From contig NZ_WRXL01000004.1 in assembly GCF_010119195.1 (NCBI RefSeq), positions 186,001-250,000 on the forward strand: a stretch of DNA of 64,000 bases. Direction: 5' to 3'. This stretch comes from Haloarcula salina. GTDB taxonomy: Archaea > Halobacteriota > Halobacteria > Halobacteriales > Haloarculaceae. Shown in pieces: positions 35,731 through 44,028 of this stretch. The position numbers were made by a program, and so were the translations under genes. The first letter of the stretch is position 1. Every line of letters begins with the position of its first letter. The notes below the pieces were generated by a model. The model saw nothing but the letters and a program-made list of their open reading frames with translations, was not told the origin of the DNA and ran no database searches.

Positions 35731-36219
35731 CTACCGCAATCGCCGTAGCAGGTCCCGGTCGAGGCAGTTCTCCGGCACCGCGTCCCGCCACGCGACCCGC
35801 TCGATCCCCTCGTCGGCCAGTCCGGGGTCGTCGGCGAGCGCCGTCGTCTCCGGCGTCCCGCGGTACGTCCCGAAGAAGAACGTCTCGCTCCGCTCGGCGT
35901 CCGCTGTCGTCACCGTCACTTCGGTGACGGCGGCCAGGTCCTCGACGGCGATCTCGACGCCGGTCTCTTCCGCGACCTCTCGCTGCAGCGCCCCCTCGCG
36001 GCTCTCACCCGCCTCGACGCCGCCGCCCGGGAGCTTCCAGGTGTCGTCCTCGTAGACGAAGAGGATCCTGTCGTCGGCGTCGGCGACGAGCGCGCCGACC
36101 GCCCAGCAGAGCCCGCGGTCGGCCCGGTCGCGGACACTGGCCAGGCCGCGCTGATCGGTCTCGCGCGTGACGCGGCGGGTGTAGACGTCCCGCTCCGCGA
36201 ACGCCGACAGCGACGGCAT
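35731..36219 (-). CDS. Nudix hydrolase
   Basis: A 162-residue protein with a complete Nudix box GGVEAGESREGALQREVAEE followed by TGVEI, carrying the REVAEE metal ligands, after the strand WKLPGG. Nudix enzymes cleave nucleoside diphosphate-linked compounds; the substrate cannot be deduced. Its start is adjacent to the stop of folD on the same strand (no gap), so the two are probably co-transcribed. Confidence 0.92.
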   Translation of the reverse strand: MPSLSAFAERDVYTRRVTRETDQRGLASVRDRADRGLCWAVGALVADADDRILFVYEDDTWKLPGGGVEAGESREGALQREVAEETGVEIAVEDLAAVTEVTVTTADAERSETFFFGTYRGTPETTALADDPGLADEGIERVAWRDAVPENCLDRDLLRRLR

Positions 36220-37113
36220 TCAGGGGAGGTCGACCGCGACATCGTGCTGGAGGCCGGCGGCCTTGACCGTGTTGTACAGCAGCATCGCGCGGGTCATCGG
36301 GCCGACGCCGCCGGGAACGGGCGTGATCGCGCCGGCCTTCTCTTTGGCGCTCTCGTACTCCACGTCGCCGACCAGTTCGTAGCCCTTCTCGGTGTCCGCC
36401 TCGACGCGGTTGATACCCACGTCGATGACCGTCGCGCCCTCGCCGATCATGTCGCCGTCGATCATCTCGGGGACGCCGGCCGCGGCGACGACGATATCGG
36501 CGCTCCGGGTCCGCTCGGCGAGGTTCTCGGTCCGGGAGTGACACACCGTCGTCGTCGCGTTGCCGCCGGGGGCCTTCTGGATGAACAGGTTCGCCATCGG
36601 CTTGCCGACGATGTCCGAGCGGCCGACGACGACGGCGTCTTTCCCCTCGGTGTCGACGCCCGCGTGGGCGATGAGCTTCTGGATGCCGTGGGGCGTACAG
36701 GGCTTGTAGCGCGCGTCGCCGGCGACGAGGCGGCCCACGTTCTCCGGGTGGAAGCCGTCCACGTCCTTCAGCGGGTCGATGGCGCGCAGGACCTCGCGGT
36801 CCTCGACGTGGTCGGGGACGGGCATCTGGACGAGGATCCCGTTGACGTTCTCGTCGGCGTTGAGGTCGTCGACGGTGTCGTACAGTTCCGCCGCGTCGGC
36901 GTCCGGGTCGATGTCGATGTCGATGGCTTCGATGCCGACCTCCTCGCAGTCGTTCTGCTTCATCGAGACGTACGTCTCGCTCGCGGGGTCGTCGGACATC
37001 AGCACCGTCGCGAGCGAGGGGCGGACGCCCTCGTCGGCGAGCTGGTCGATCGCGTCCGTCAGGTCGTCGCGGATGGACTGGGCGACGGCGTTGCCGTCGA
37101 TGATATCGGTCAT
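36220..37113 (-). CDS. folD: Bifunctional methylenetetrahydrofolate dehydrogenase / cyclohydrolase FolD
   Basis: A 297-residue enzyme of C1 metabolism that converts 5,10-methylene-tetrahydrofolate through methenyl- to 10-formyl-tetrahydrofolate, with NADP. Seen: VLMSDDPASETYVSMKQNDC (catalytic Lys in YVSMK), GILVQMPVPDHVE, the dinucleotide site AVVVGRSDIVGKPMANLF, and the C-terminal TPVPGGVGPMTRAMLLYNTV. It lies two genes away from glyA, whose product makes the methylene-tetrahydrofolate it uses; all but the membrane protein between them are on the minus strand. Confidence 0.96.
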   Translation of the reverse strand: MTDIIDGNAVAQSIRDDLTDAIDQLADEGVRPSLATVLMSDDPASETYVSMKQNDCEEVGIEAIDIDIDPDADAAELYDTVDDLNADENVNGILVQMPVPDHVEDREVLRAIDPLKDVDGFHPENVGRLVAGDARYKPCTPHGIQKLIAHAGVDTEGKDAVVVGRSDIVGKPMANLFIQKAPGGNATTTVCHSRTENLAERTRSADIVVAAAGVPEMIDGDMIGEGATVIDVGINRVEADTEKGYELVGDVEYESAKEKAGAITPVPGGVGPMTRAMLLYNTVKAAGLQHDVAVDLP

Positions 37114-37373
37114 TAGGTAGTGTTGGTGACGCGCCCGCGTATGAACGTCCCGGATTCGGGTCGCGCTCGGTGGCGATCGGCTCCGGTCTTCAGGGACAGT
37201 CCGCCTCGGTGAACGACCGGCGGTCCGGACCGCGCGACGCGTCCTGTCGCTCGGTCACGCCGAACGCAACGGCCTGCGTGGTGAACAGTCAGCGGGCACG
37301 CCGCACGCCTCGGGCGAGCGCGTCGGTGGTACTCGGGGGATACGCTCATGCTGTCAGCCATCCATTGTGTCAC

Positions 37374-37721
37374 ATGGTTGTACGACGGCTCCTGGGTCTG
37401 CTCGTCAGCGGAACGAACCGAAACTCGAACCGAAAAGTGAGGCGAGTCCGGCGCAACGCCGTCGAGATCGTCACCCGTCCGTTTCGGACGCTCTACGCGA
37501 TCGCGTTCATGACCCTGCTGCTCGGCGTCATGTATACGCTCATCTACGACAGCGGAGCGGCCGCTGCCGTCGACGCCGCGGAGGGGGACGCGGTCGCGAT
37601 GGCACTGGCGTTCCTGCCGCCGCTCCCCGTCCTCGCGCTCATCGCCGTCGCGATGGCGATCCTGGTCCCGTTCTCGATGCTGTTCAGGGGCGTCAGCGAC
37701 GAAAACCGGTATCACCGGTAA
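37374..37721 (+). CDS. 115-aa membrane protein with two helices
   Basis: A basic N-terminus (RRLLGLLVSG, KVRRVRRNAVEIVTRPFR) is followed by two hydrophobic segments (LYAIAFMTLLLGVMYTLIY and ALAFLPPLPVLALIAVAMAILVPFSMLF). It lies on the opposite strand between folD and glyA and ends 18 bp from the convergent end of glyA. The frame extends upstream without support; the ATG at 37374 begins the basic region. Function unknown. The preceding 260-bp gap holds no other gene that I can support. Confidence 0.68.
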   Translation: MVVRRLLGLLVSGTNRNSNRKVRRVRRNAVEIVTRPFRTLYAIAFMTLLLGVMYTLIYDSGAAAAVDAAEGDAVAMALAFLPPLPVLALIAVAMAILVPFSMLFRGVSDENRYHR

Positions 37722-37739
37722 CAGGACGTTCGGAACCGC

Positions 37740-38987
37740 TCAGTCGTACAGCGTGTACTCGTCGGTCAGTTCGTCGACGCGGTCGCTGACCTCGGCGATG
37801 ACCGCGTCGTCGTGGGGCGCGTCGACGATCTCGTAGATGAGGTCCGCGACCTCCTCGCAGGCGGCCTCGTCGAAGCCGCGGGTCGTGAGCGCGGGCGTGC
37901 CGGCGCGGATGCCCGAGGGGTTGAACGCCGAGCGCGTCTCGCCGGGGACGGTGTTCGCGTTGAGCACGATACCGGCCTCTTCGAGCGCCGCCTCGACGTC
38001 CTTGCCCGTGGTGTCTGGGTGGGAGGGGCGGAGGTCGATGAGGACGAGGTGGTTGTCCGTGCCGTCCGAGACGAGGTCGAGGCCGTGTTCCTGCAGACGG
38101 TCGCCGAGCGCGCGGGCGTTGTCGACGGTCTGCTGTGCGTACGCCTCAAACTCGGGGGCGAGCGCCTCGCCGAAGCCGACGGCCTTGCCGGCGACGTTGT
38201 GCATCAGGGGACCGCCCTGGGTGCCGGGGAAGACGGCGGAGTCGATGTCGTCGGCGTACTCCTCGTCGCACATGATGATGCCGCCGCGGCCGGCACGGAT
38301 GGTCTTGTGCGTCGAACCGGTGACGAAATCGGCGATGCCGACCGGCGAGGAGTGGACGCCGGCGGCGACGAGGCCGGTGATGTGGGCGATGTCGGCGAGG
38401 TGATACGCGTCGACGGCGTCGGCGGCCTCCTGAATGGTCTCCCACTCGATCTCGCGCGGGTACGCGGAGTAGCCCGAGACGATGATGTCGGGCTCGAACG
38501 CTTCGGCCGTCTCACGCAACTGTTCGTAGTCGATGTAGCCCGTCTCGTCGTCGACCTCGTACTGCTCGACCTCGTACACCTGGCCGGCGAAGTTCGCCGG
38601 GTGGCCGTGGCTGAGATGGCCGCCGTGGGTCAGGTCCAGCGAGAGTATCTTGTCACCGGCATCGAGCATGGCGAGGTAGACGCCCATGTTGGCCTGCGAG
38701 CCGGAGTGTGGTTGGACGTTGACGTGGTCGGCGCCCCACAGCTCCTTCGCGCGGTCGATAGCGATCTCCTCGACGTCGTCGGCGTACTCACAGCCGCCGT
38801 AGTAGCGCTCGCCGGGATAGCCCTCGGCGTACTTGTTCGTCAGTTCGGAGCTCTGGGCCTCCATGACGGCCTCGCTGACGTGGTTCTCACTGGCGATCAT
38901 CGCCAGCGTGTCGTTCTGTCGTGTCCGCTCGCCTTCGAGCGCATCGGCTACTGCCGGGTCGGACTCCCGTACAGTCTCGTAGGTCAT
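37740..38987 (-). CDS. glyA: Serine hydroxymethyltransferase GlyA
   Basis: A 415-residue PLP enzyme that exchanges serine and glycine with tetrahydrofolate (or the archaeal analogue), supplying one-carbon units to FolD. The PLP lysine lies in DFVTGSTHKTIRAGRGG; other family marks are TNKYAEGYPGERYYGGCEY, VNVQPHSGSQANMGVYLA and NTVPGETRSAFNPSGIRAGT. The frame extends 53 codons upstream, but the ATG at 38987 begins MTYETVRESDPAVADALEGE, which matches the usual N-terminus and length. Confidence 0.96.
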   Translation of the reverse strand: MTYETVRESDPAVADALEGERTRQNDTLAMIASENHVSEAVMEAQSSELTNKYAEGYPGERYYGGCEYADDVEEIAIDRAKELWGADHVNVQPHSGSQANMGVYLAMLDAGDKILSLDLTHGGHLSHGHPANFAGQVYEVEQYEVDDETGYIDYEQLRETAEAFEPDIIVSGYSAYPREIEWETIQEAADAVDAYHLADIAHITGLVAAGVHSSPVGIADFVTGSTHKTIRAGRGGIIMCDEEYADDIDSAVFPGTQGGPLMHNVAGKAVGFGEALAPEFEAYAQQTVDNARALGDRLQEHGLDLVSDGTDNHLVLIDLRPSHPDTTGKDVEAALEEAGIVLNANTVPGETRSAFNPSGIRAGTPALTTRGFDEAACEEVADLIYEIVDAPHDDAVIAEVSDRVDELTDEYTLYD

Positions 38988-39097
38988 GTGTGCGCCTCGG
39001 AACCCGGCGGACAATAATCTACCCCTCTGGTGCGGGCGTGCGGCTGACTGGCACGTAACGGATCGGAGCTTCGGCGAAGTCGTTAGTAACCGGCGTT

Positions 39098-39152
39098 CAC
39101 ATGTCAATTGATGGTACCCATATGTATTTATTGAATAAGGACACACATGTCA
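39098..39152 (+). promoter_or_regulatory. Promoter of the CHAT gene with flanking direct repeats
   Basis: CACATGTCA occurs at 39098-39106 and again at 39144-39152. Between them TATTTATTGAATAA (about 39123-39137) is a TATA region centred about 27 bp before the ATG at 39157, giving a leaderless or near-leaderless transcript. The second repeat overlaps the transcription start, a position from which a bound regulator could repress; the first lies upstream of the TATA region. Confidence 0.5.
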
Positions 39153-39156
39153 GTGT

Positions 39157-41235
39157 ATGGTCGCCTGGGGGGTGTCAGGCGTGGAGGTCGACGGGGACGC
39201 GGATTCGACGACGGAGTGGGACGGAAGCGAAGTCGACCCGGCCGCGCTGGTACGACAGTTGCACAGGAGCGTGTCCGTCGGGACCGAACAGCTCCAGCGC
39301 CCGGCGGACGAGTGTTACCGTGGAACGGTCACCGAGATCGCGCTGCCGGCGGTGGAGCCGACGCTGTCCCGGCTGGACGCGGAGCCGTATCGGGGCACGC
39401 TGTCAGAACTCCCCGAAGGGACGTTTCTCCTGACGATGCAGGCGCCCGCGGCGGTGGCCGATCGAGCGTCGCCGTTCGCCGACGCAGACGAGATTCGCAT
39501 CCATCTCCGCTTCGACGGTCCCGCCTACGTGCGTTCGCTGGGTACCACCACGGTTCTCGCCTTCGACGACTGGACGGCCGTCACGCTCGGGTTCGTGTCG
39601 GTTTCCAGCGAGTCTCGGCCGCAGATACAGGTCCCCGAGACGCCCGCTGGACTCGCGACGGCGGTTACCTACATGAGCAGCGCGTTCCACACGATGAAGC
39701 CGTCGCGATCACATCCCGAGTTCCGGGGGCATCCGCCGCTGGTCGCGACGGGAGAGCCGGTACAGATCCCCGAGGCCGTTCGGGAGTGTCGACCCGACAC
39801 CGGAATCCGTCTCCGCGTCCCGGAGCGCGTCGCCGACGTGCTCGTCACCGCCCCGCTAGCGTACTACCTCGGTGCGGAGGTCACCGTCGAATCGCGTGAT
39901 TCGGCGCTGCTGACCGCCGACGGGACGGACGTCTCGATCTCGCTCGGCGAGCGTTCCTCGCTCCAGTGTGGCGTCGCGCAACTGCTCCGGAAGGTGTTCT
40001 ACCTGGACTGCCAAGTCAGGCACATCGACCCGGACCAGAACGGAGACCGGATCACAGCCGCCCTCTCGCTCGATGCGGACGCGGTCTGCTCGCTGCCTCC
40101 CGCGGAGCGACTCGAACGCTACGTCGACGTCTCGGACGACGCGGTAAACAGTATCCTCCCCGAGTGGCCGCTCTCGACCTACGTCGAGCCGCGGGCGGAT
40201 CGAGTACGATGTCTTCCCTTTCTGCTGGAACGTCTCAGTCTCGTCTACCTACCCGACGGATCCGAGCTCGATCAGAGCGACCTCCTCGACAAGACCCTCG
40301 CGGACTCGTACCTGTGTCGCGGCTCGGCCGAGCGCCCGTCCATGATCGAACCGACCCTTCGAGAGGGGCAGCTACACGCCTGGCTCGCGCCCGGGAACCC
40401 GATCGACGCCTGCAAGACGACACCAGAAGCCTACCTGAACCGGTACCGGTTCGAGTGTCGGTGCGATAGCGAGCCGACCGTCGCGGTGGTTCTCAACGAC
40501 GAGGAGATGGCGGACGAACACACCGAAGTGACGGAGATCTACCGGGCCGCCGACCTCCCGATGGACGTCCGGGTGAACGAGCGGCTATCGGTCGCCGAAC
40601 TGGCCGACGCGTTCGAACGTCAGACCGACTTCGTCCACTTCATCGGCCACTGCGACGACGTCGGACTGCGCTGCCCGGACGGCAACCTCCCGCTGTCGTC
40701 GCTCGACGGCACGGGTACCCAGACCTTCTTCCTGAACGCCTGTGGCTCCTATCAGCAGGGACTCGATCTCGTCGAGCAGGGCGCCGTCGCCGGCGCGGTG
40801 ACGTTCACAGACGTGCTCGACAAACACGCCGCGCTGGTCGGGACCGCGTTCGCCCGCTTGCTGTGCAACGGCTTCAGCATCCAGCGGGCGCTCGAACTCG
40901 CTCGCCGCCGGATCATGATGTGCAAAGACTACGCCGTCGTCGGGGACGGGACGTACTCGATCATCCCGTGCCCGGACCAGCCCGCGGTGGTCTGGCTGTC
41001 GGAGTCGGAGTCGGGCTTCGACCTCGACTGCACCGTCGTCTCGCCCGAGCGACCGGGCGAGAGCTACCGGCTACCGTTCGGCGACGGCGCCGTGCTGAAC
41101 GGTGAGCAGACGACCCACACGCTCGAACGGGACGAACTGGCCGCGGCGCTGTCCGGGACGTCGCTGCCGGTCATCTACGACGGCGAGTTCCACTGGTCCG
41201 ACGACCTGGCCGCGCGACTTCAGAGCGGGTTCTGA
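39157..41235 (+). CDS. CHAT-domain caspase-like cysteine protease
   Basis: A 692-residue protein. The C-terminal part is a CHAT (caspase HetF-associated) domain: catalytic histidine H498 in DFVHFIGHCDD and catalytic cysteine C529 in TFFLNACGSYQQG, followed by GAVAGAVTFTDVLDKHAALVGTAFARLL and a C-terminal tail of strands. The first 440 residues are an unrecognised region with several beta-rich parts and a conserved-looking centre (LRVPERVADVLVTAPLAYYL). There is no signal peptide or membrane helix, so it is cytoplasmic. CHAT proteases often act in effector or immune systems after activation by partners. The gene is followed by a TbsP regulator and a YcaO enzyme on the same strand. Natural substrate unknown. 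Confidence 0.85.
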   Translation: MVAWGVSGVEVDGDADSTTEWDGSEVDPAALVRQLHRSVSVGTEQLQRPADECYRGTVTEIALPAVEPTLSRLDAEPYRGTLSELPEGTFLLTMQAPAAVADRASPFADADEIRIHLRFDGPAYVRSLGTTTVLAFDDWTAVTLGFVSVSSESRPQIQVPETPAGLATAVTYMSSAFHTMKPSRSHPEFRGHPPLVATGEPVQIPEAVRECRPDTGIRLRVPERVADVLVTAPLAYYLGAEVTVESRDSALLTADGTDVSISLGERSSLQCGVAQLLRKVFYLDCQVRHIDPDQNGDRITAALSLDADAVCSLPPAERLERYVDVSDDAVNSILPEWPLSTYVEPRADRVRCLPFLLERLSLVYLPDGSELDQSDLLDKTLADSYLCRGSAERPSMIEPTLREGQLHAWLAPGNPIDACKTTPEAYLNRYRFECRCDSEPTVAVVLNDEEMADEHTEVTEIYRAADLPMDVRVNERLSVAELADAFERQTDFVHFIGHCDDVGLRCPDGNLPLSSLDGTGTQTFFLNACGSYQQGLDLVEQGAVAGAVTFTDVLDKHAALVGTAFARLLCNGFSIQRALELARRRIMMCKDYAVVGDGTYSIIPCPDQPAVVWLSESESGFDLDCTVVSPERPGESYRLPFGDGAVLNGEQTTHTLERDELAAALSGTSLPVIYDGEFHWSDDLAARLQSGF

Positions 41236-41410
41236 ACGGCCCGGCGGGCGGCTTCGAATCCGTTCAATGACCACAGCGACCGCCAGCATAGCGCATTTTC
41301 CAGCCCTGATATCGAGTTCTGCTTATTCGTCCGTGTCGATATTTTTATCGCGAATATTCTGTGGGTGTTGAGCCGTGAGACGAGAAATCAACACATATCG
41401 GCCGGTAAAA

Positions 41411-41424
41411 TTAAATATATTAAT
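41411..41424 (+). promoter_or_regulatory. TATA box of the TbsP-like gene
   Basis: TTAAATATATTAAT lies about 30 bp upstream of the ATG at 41448, predicting transcription start at or a few bases before the start codon. The 212-bp gap between the CHAT gene and this gene holds no ORF that I support, and thus the regulator has its own promoter. Confidence 0.6.
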
Positions 41425-41447
41425 GCGCTATATACTGGCAGAAGAAA

Positions 41448-42266
41448 ATGACTTCAAATCTCCTGCAGGACGACGTCGGTTCCATGCTCGGGGCAGTGTT
41501 CGAGTCGACGACCGAACCGGTGTACGTCGTCAATCCGTCCCGTCAGAGCGTCGCCGAACTCGTCTCGACGCTCGACGCGGACGCCGACGCTCCGGAGGTG
41601 CGACTGCTCGCCGACGAGCGCGCACTGAAAGACGTGATGGACGACTTCCTCGTCGCCAGCACCGCGGCCGACCTCATCGACGAAGACAGGCTCGAGATGC
41701 GACTGCTCGGTGAGGTGCCGAACCACTCCGTCGCCGTGACACCGGACGCGGTGTACGCGCTCGTCACCATCAACGACGCGGTCGGCGGTCTCGGAACCGA
41801 CGACGGCGACTTCGTCGACACCGCCTACGACTACTACGAATCGACCTGGGCGGACGCCGACGAGTACTCGCTCCGGACGCCGCCGCTCAACCGCGTCCGC
41901 AGCACGCTCGAATCCGACATCGGTCAGGAGACCGCCGACGACTTCGACGACGTGCTGAGTTCGCTGTCGACGGCCCGCGGCGACGGTGACGGCCTGGACG
42001 AGGTCACCATCAGTCTGCTGGTCGCGGCCCGCAACGGCGAACTGCTCTACGACATCAGCAAGTGGGGCGAAGACGTCGGCCTCGCCAGCAAGGCGACCTT
42101 CTCCCGGACGAAGACCAAGCTCGAGGACATGAACCTCATCGACACCGAGAAGGTTCCCATCGACGTCGGCCGACCGCGGCTCCGCCTGATGCTCGGCGAC
42201 GAGCGCCTCAAGGACGCCGAACCGGACGAGCTTGCGACAGTCGCCCAGTCGATGCTCGCCGCATAG
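41448..42266 (+). CDS. TbsP-type transcriptional regulator (DUF5821 family)
   Basis: A 272-residue protein with an N-terminal alpha/beta domain (MTSNLLQDDVGSMLGAVFES, VRLLADERALKDVMDDFLV) and a C-terminal winged helix (DEVTISLLVAARNGELLYDI, LASKATFSRTKTKLEDMNLI, then the wing EKVPIDVGRPRLRLML). This is the haloarchaeal DUF5821 family, which includes TbsP of Haloferax volcanii, described with TrmB as a regulator of glycolytic/gluconeogenic genes. Whether this copy has that role is not known. A T-run directly follows its stop. Its YcaO neighbour starts 32 bp later. Confidence 0.85.
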   Translation: MTSNLLQDDVGSMLGAVFESTTEPVYVVNPSRQSVAELVSTLDADADAPEVRLLADERALKDVMDDFLVASTAADLIDEDRLEMRLLGEVPNHSVAVTPDAVYALVTINDAVGGLGTDDGDFVDTAYDYYESTWADADEYSLRTPPLNRVRSTLESDIGQETADDFDDVLSSLSTARGDGDGLDEVTISLLVAARNGELLYDISKWGEDVGLASKATFSRTKTKLEDMNLIDTEKVPIDVGRPRLRLMLGDERLKDAEPDELATVAQSMLAA

Positions 42267-42268
42267 GT

Positions 42269-42273
42269 TTTTC
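42269..42273 (+). terminator. T-run after TbsP-like gene
   Basis: Five T residues (GGTTTTTCCCC) lie directly after the stop codon of the regulator and before the YcaO gene, a possible weak or partial archaeal terminator. No separate TATA box for the YcaO gene was seen in the 32-bp gap, so read-through is likely. Confidence 0.3.
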
Positions 42274-42297
42274 CCCGTTCACGCCGACGCCTTCGGC

Positions 42298-44007
42298 ATG
42301 CCAACTGTCGAAGTCGTCGGGAGTGGGCCGGCGGTCGCCTCACTCACCGAGTTTCTCGCCGATATCGACGTCGCACTGACGCGGAGTTCGACACCGACCG
42401 AATCGCCTGCAGACCTGTTCGTCGTCGTCGATACCGTCGGCGCGACGGCGTTCGAGTCCGCGTCCGACCGAGCCAGCGACGCCGGGACGCCCTGGGTGGC
42501 CGTCGAACTGGGCGGCGTCGGCGGCGTTCCCGTGACCGACGCCGCGATCAGCGCGTTCGGGCCGGAGACCGGCTGTTTCGACTGCCTTCGCCGGCGGGTG
42601 GAAGCGACGGTCGACGGGTCCGAGTCGCCGACCGAAGCCCCTTCGGCCGCTACGCAGCGCTTCGCCGGTTCGCTGACCGGACGGCTCCTGACGCAGTTTT
42701 TCGACGGCGAGCGGGCGCTGTTCGGGACCGTGGTCGAACTCCCGCACACGGAGCGGCGGTTCCTCCCCGTCCCGGGGTGTGACTGCGGTGACTCGCCGGC
42801 TCCCCGACTCGACGCGGGACACCAGACGGCACACGACAGCGAGGCGCTCTCACGGGCCGAAATCGGCCTCGACGACCGGGTGGGAATCGTGGGGGAGGTC
42901 GGGGAAGCGCGGTCGTTCCCGTCCCCGTACTACCTCTCGACGCTGGCCGACACGGCGGGCTTCAGCGACGTGACCGCACCGAGACAGGCCGCCGGCGTCG
43001 CGGTGGACTGGGACACCGCGTTCATGAAGGCGCTGGGCGAGAGCTACGAGCGCTACGCCGCCGGCGTCTACTGCGTCGCCGACCTCCCGAGCGGGACGGT
43101 CGAGTCCCAGGCCGACGCCGTCGATCCGTCGGCGTTCGTCAGAGCGGAATCCGGGTGGGACGACGAGAGGGCGATTCCGTGGTATCCGGCCGAGGACCTC
43201 GCGACCGGTTCGGAGCGGTCGTTGCCCGCCGAGACGGTCCTGTACCCGCCGCCGTCGAACGCAGTCAGGACGGCGACGACGACCGGCCTGGGCCTCGGCA
43301 ACACCGTCACGGAGGCGCTGGTGACTGGCCTGTACGAGGTCATCGAGCGCGACGCCGCGATGCTGTCGTGGTACTCCACGTTCGACCCGCTCCGGGTGAC
43401 CGTCGACGACCACGACCGCTTCGACACGCTGCGACGGCGCGCGCAGTCGGAGGGGCTGGACGTGACGCCGCTGTTGTTGACCCAGGACGTGGACGTGCCC
43501 GTCGTCACCGTCGCGCTGGAAGGGGAGTCGTGGCCGCGGTTCGCGCTGGGGACCGACGCCGACCTCGATCCGGGGGCGGCCGCCGTCGGCGCGCTCGAAG
43601 AGGCCCTCCAGAACTGGATGGAACTCGACGGCATGGGACCCGACGGCGCGAAAGAGGCGGAGGGCGCGATCGGCCATTACGCCGAGTCGCCGGGCGACGC
43701 GGCCGGGATGACCGACACCGAGACCGCGGTGCCGCTCGACGGCCTCGGCTCCGACGCGGACCTGTCCGGCGAGGCGGAACTCGACGCGCTCTGCGAGCGG
43801 GCGACAGATGCCGGCCTGACGCCCTGCGGCGCCCGGCTCACGACGCGGGACCTCGAACAGCTCGGCTTCGAGGCCGTTCGCGTGGTCTGTCCGTCGGCAC
43901 AGCCGCTGTTCTTCGGCGAGTCGTTCTTCGGCGGGCGCGCCGAGCGCGTGCCGAGCGACATGGGGTTCGAGCCGCGCCTCGACAGGGACCATCACCCGTT
44001 CCCGTAG
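42298..44007 (+). CDS. YcaO-domain enzyme with fused E1-like zinc-binding N-terminus
   Basis: A 569-residue protein. The N-terminal 200 residues resemble the E1/ocin-ThiF-like partner of TOMM cyclodehydratases, with a cysteine pair GCFDCLRRRV and another GCDCGDS that could together bind zinc. The rest is YcaO: ATP/magnesium motifs E248-x-x-E251-R252 (ESYERYA), E347-x-x-E350-R351 (YEVIERDAAMLSW) and E434/E435...Q438 (EEALQNWMEL). The C-terminus ends HHPFP, like the Pro-rich tails of azoline-forming YcaOs. YcaO enzymes phosphorylate peptide backbone amides to make azolines, amidines or thioamides. No TfuA partner or precursor peptide is visible nearby. The start at 42298 follows the regulator by 32 bp. 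Confidence 0.88.
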   Translation: MPTVEVVGSGPAVASLTEFLADIDVALTRSSTPTESPADLFVVVDTVGATAFESASDRASDAGTPWVAVELGGVGGVPVTDAAISAFGPETGCFDCLRRRVEATVDGSESPTEAPSAATQRFAGSLTGRLLTQFFDGERALFGTVVELPHTERRFLPVPGCDCGDSPAPRLDAGHQTAHDSEALSRAEIGLDDRVGIVGEVGEARSFPSPYYLSTLADTAGFSDVTAPRQAAGVAVDWDTAFMKALGESYERYAAGVYCVADLPSGTVESQADAVDPSAFVRAESGWDDERAIPWYPAEDLATGSERSLPAETVLYPPPSNAVRTATTTGLGLGNTVTEALVTGLYEVIERDAAMLSWYSTFDPLRVTVDDHDRFDTLRRRAQSEGLDVTPLLLTQDVDVPVVTVALEGESWPRFALGTDADLDPGAAAVGALEEALQNWMELDGMGPDGAKEAEGAIGHYAESPGDAAGMTDTETAVPLDGLGSDADLSGEAELDALCERATDAGLTPCGARLTTRDLEQLGFEAVRVVCPSAQPLFFGESFFGGRAERVPSDMGFEPRLDRDHHPFP

Positions 44008-44028
44008 AACAGTGAGACCGCCCGACGC

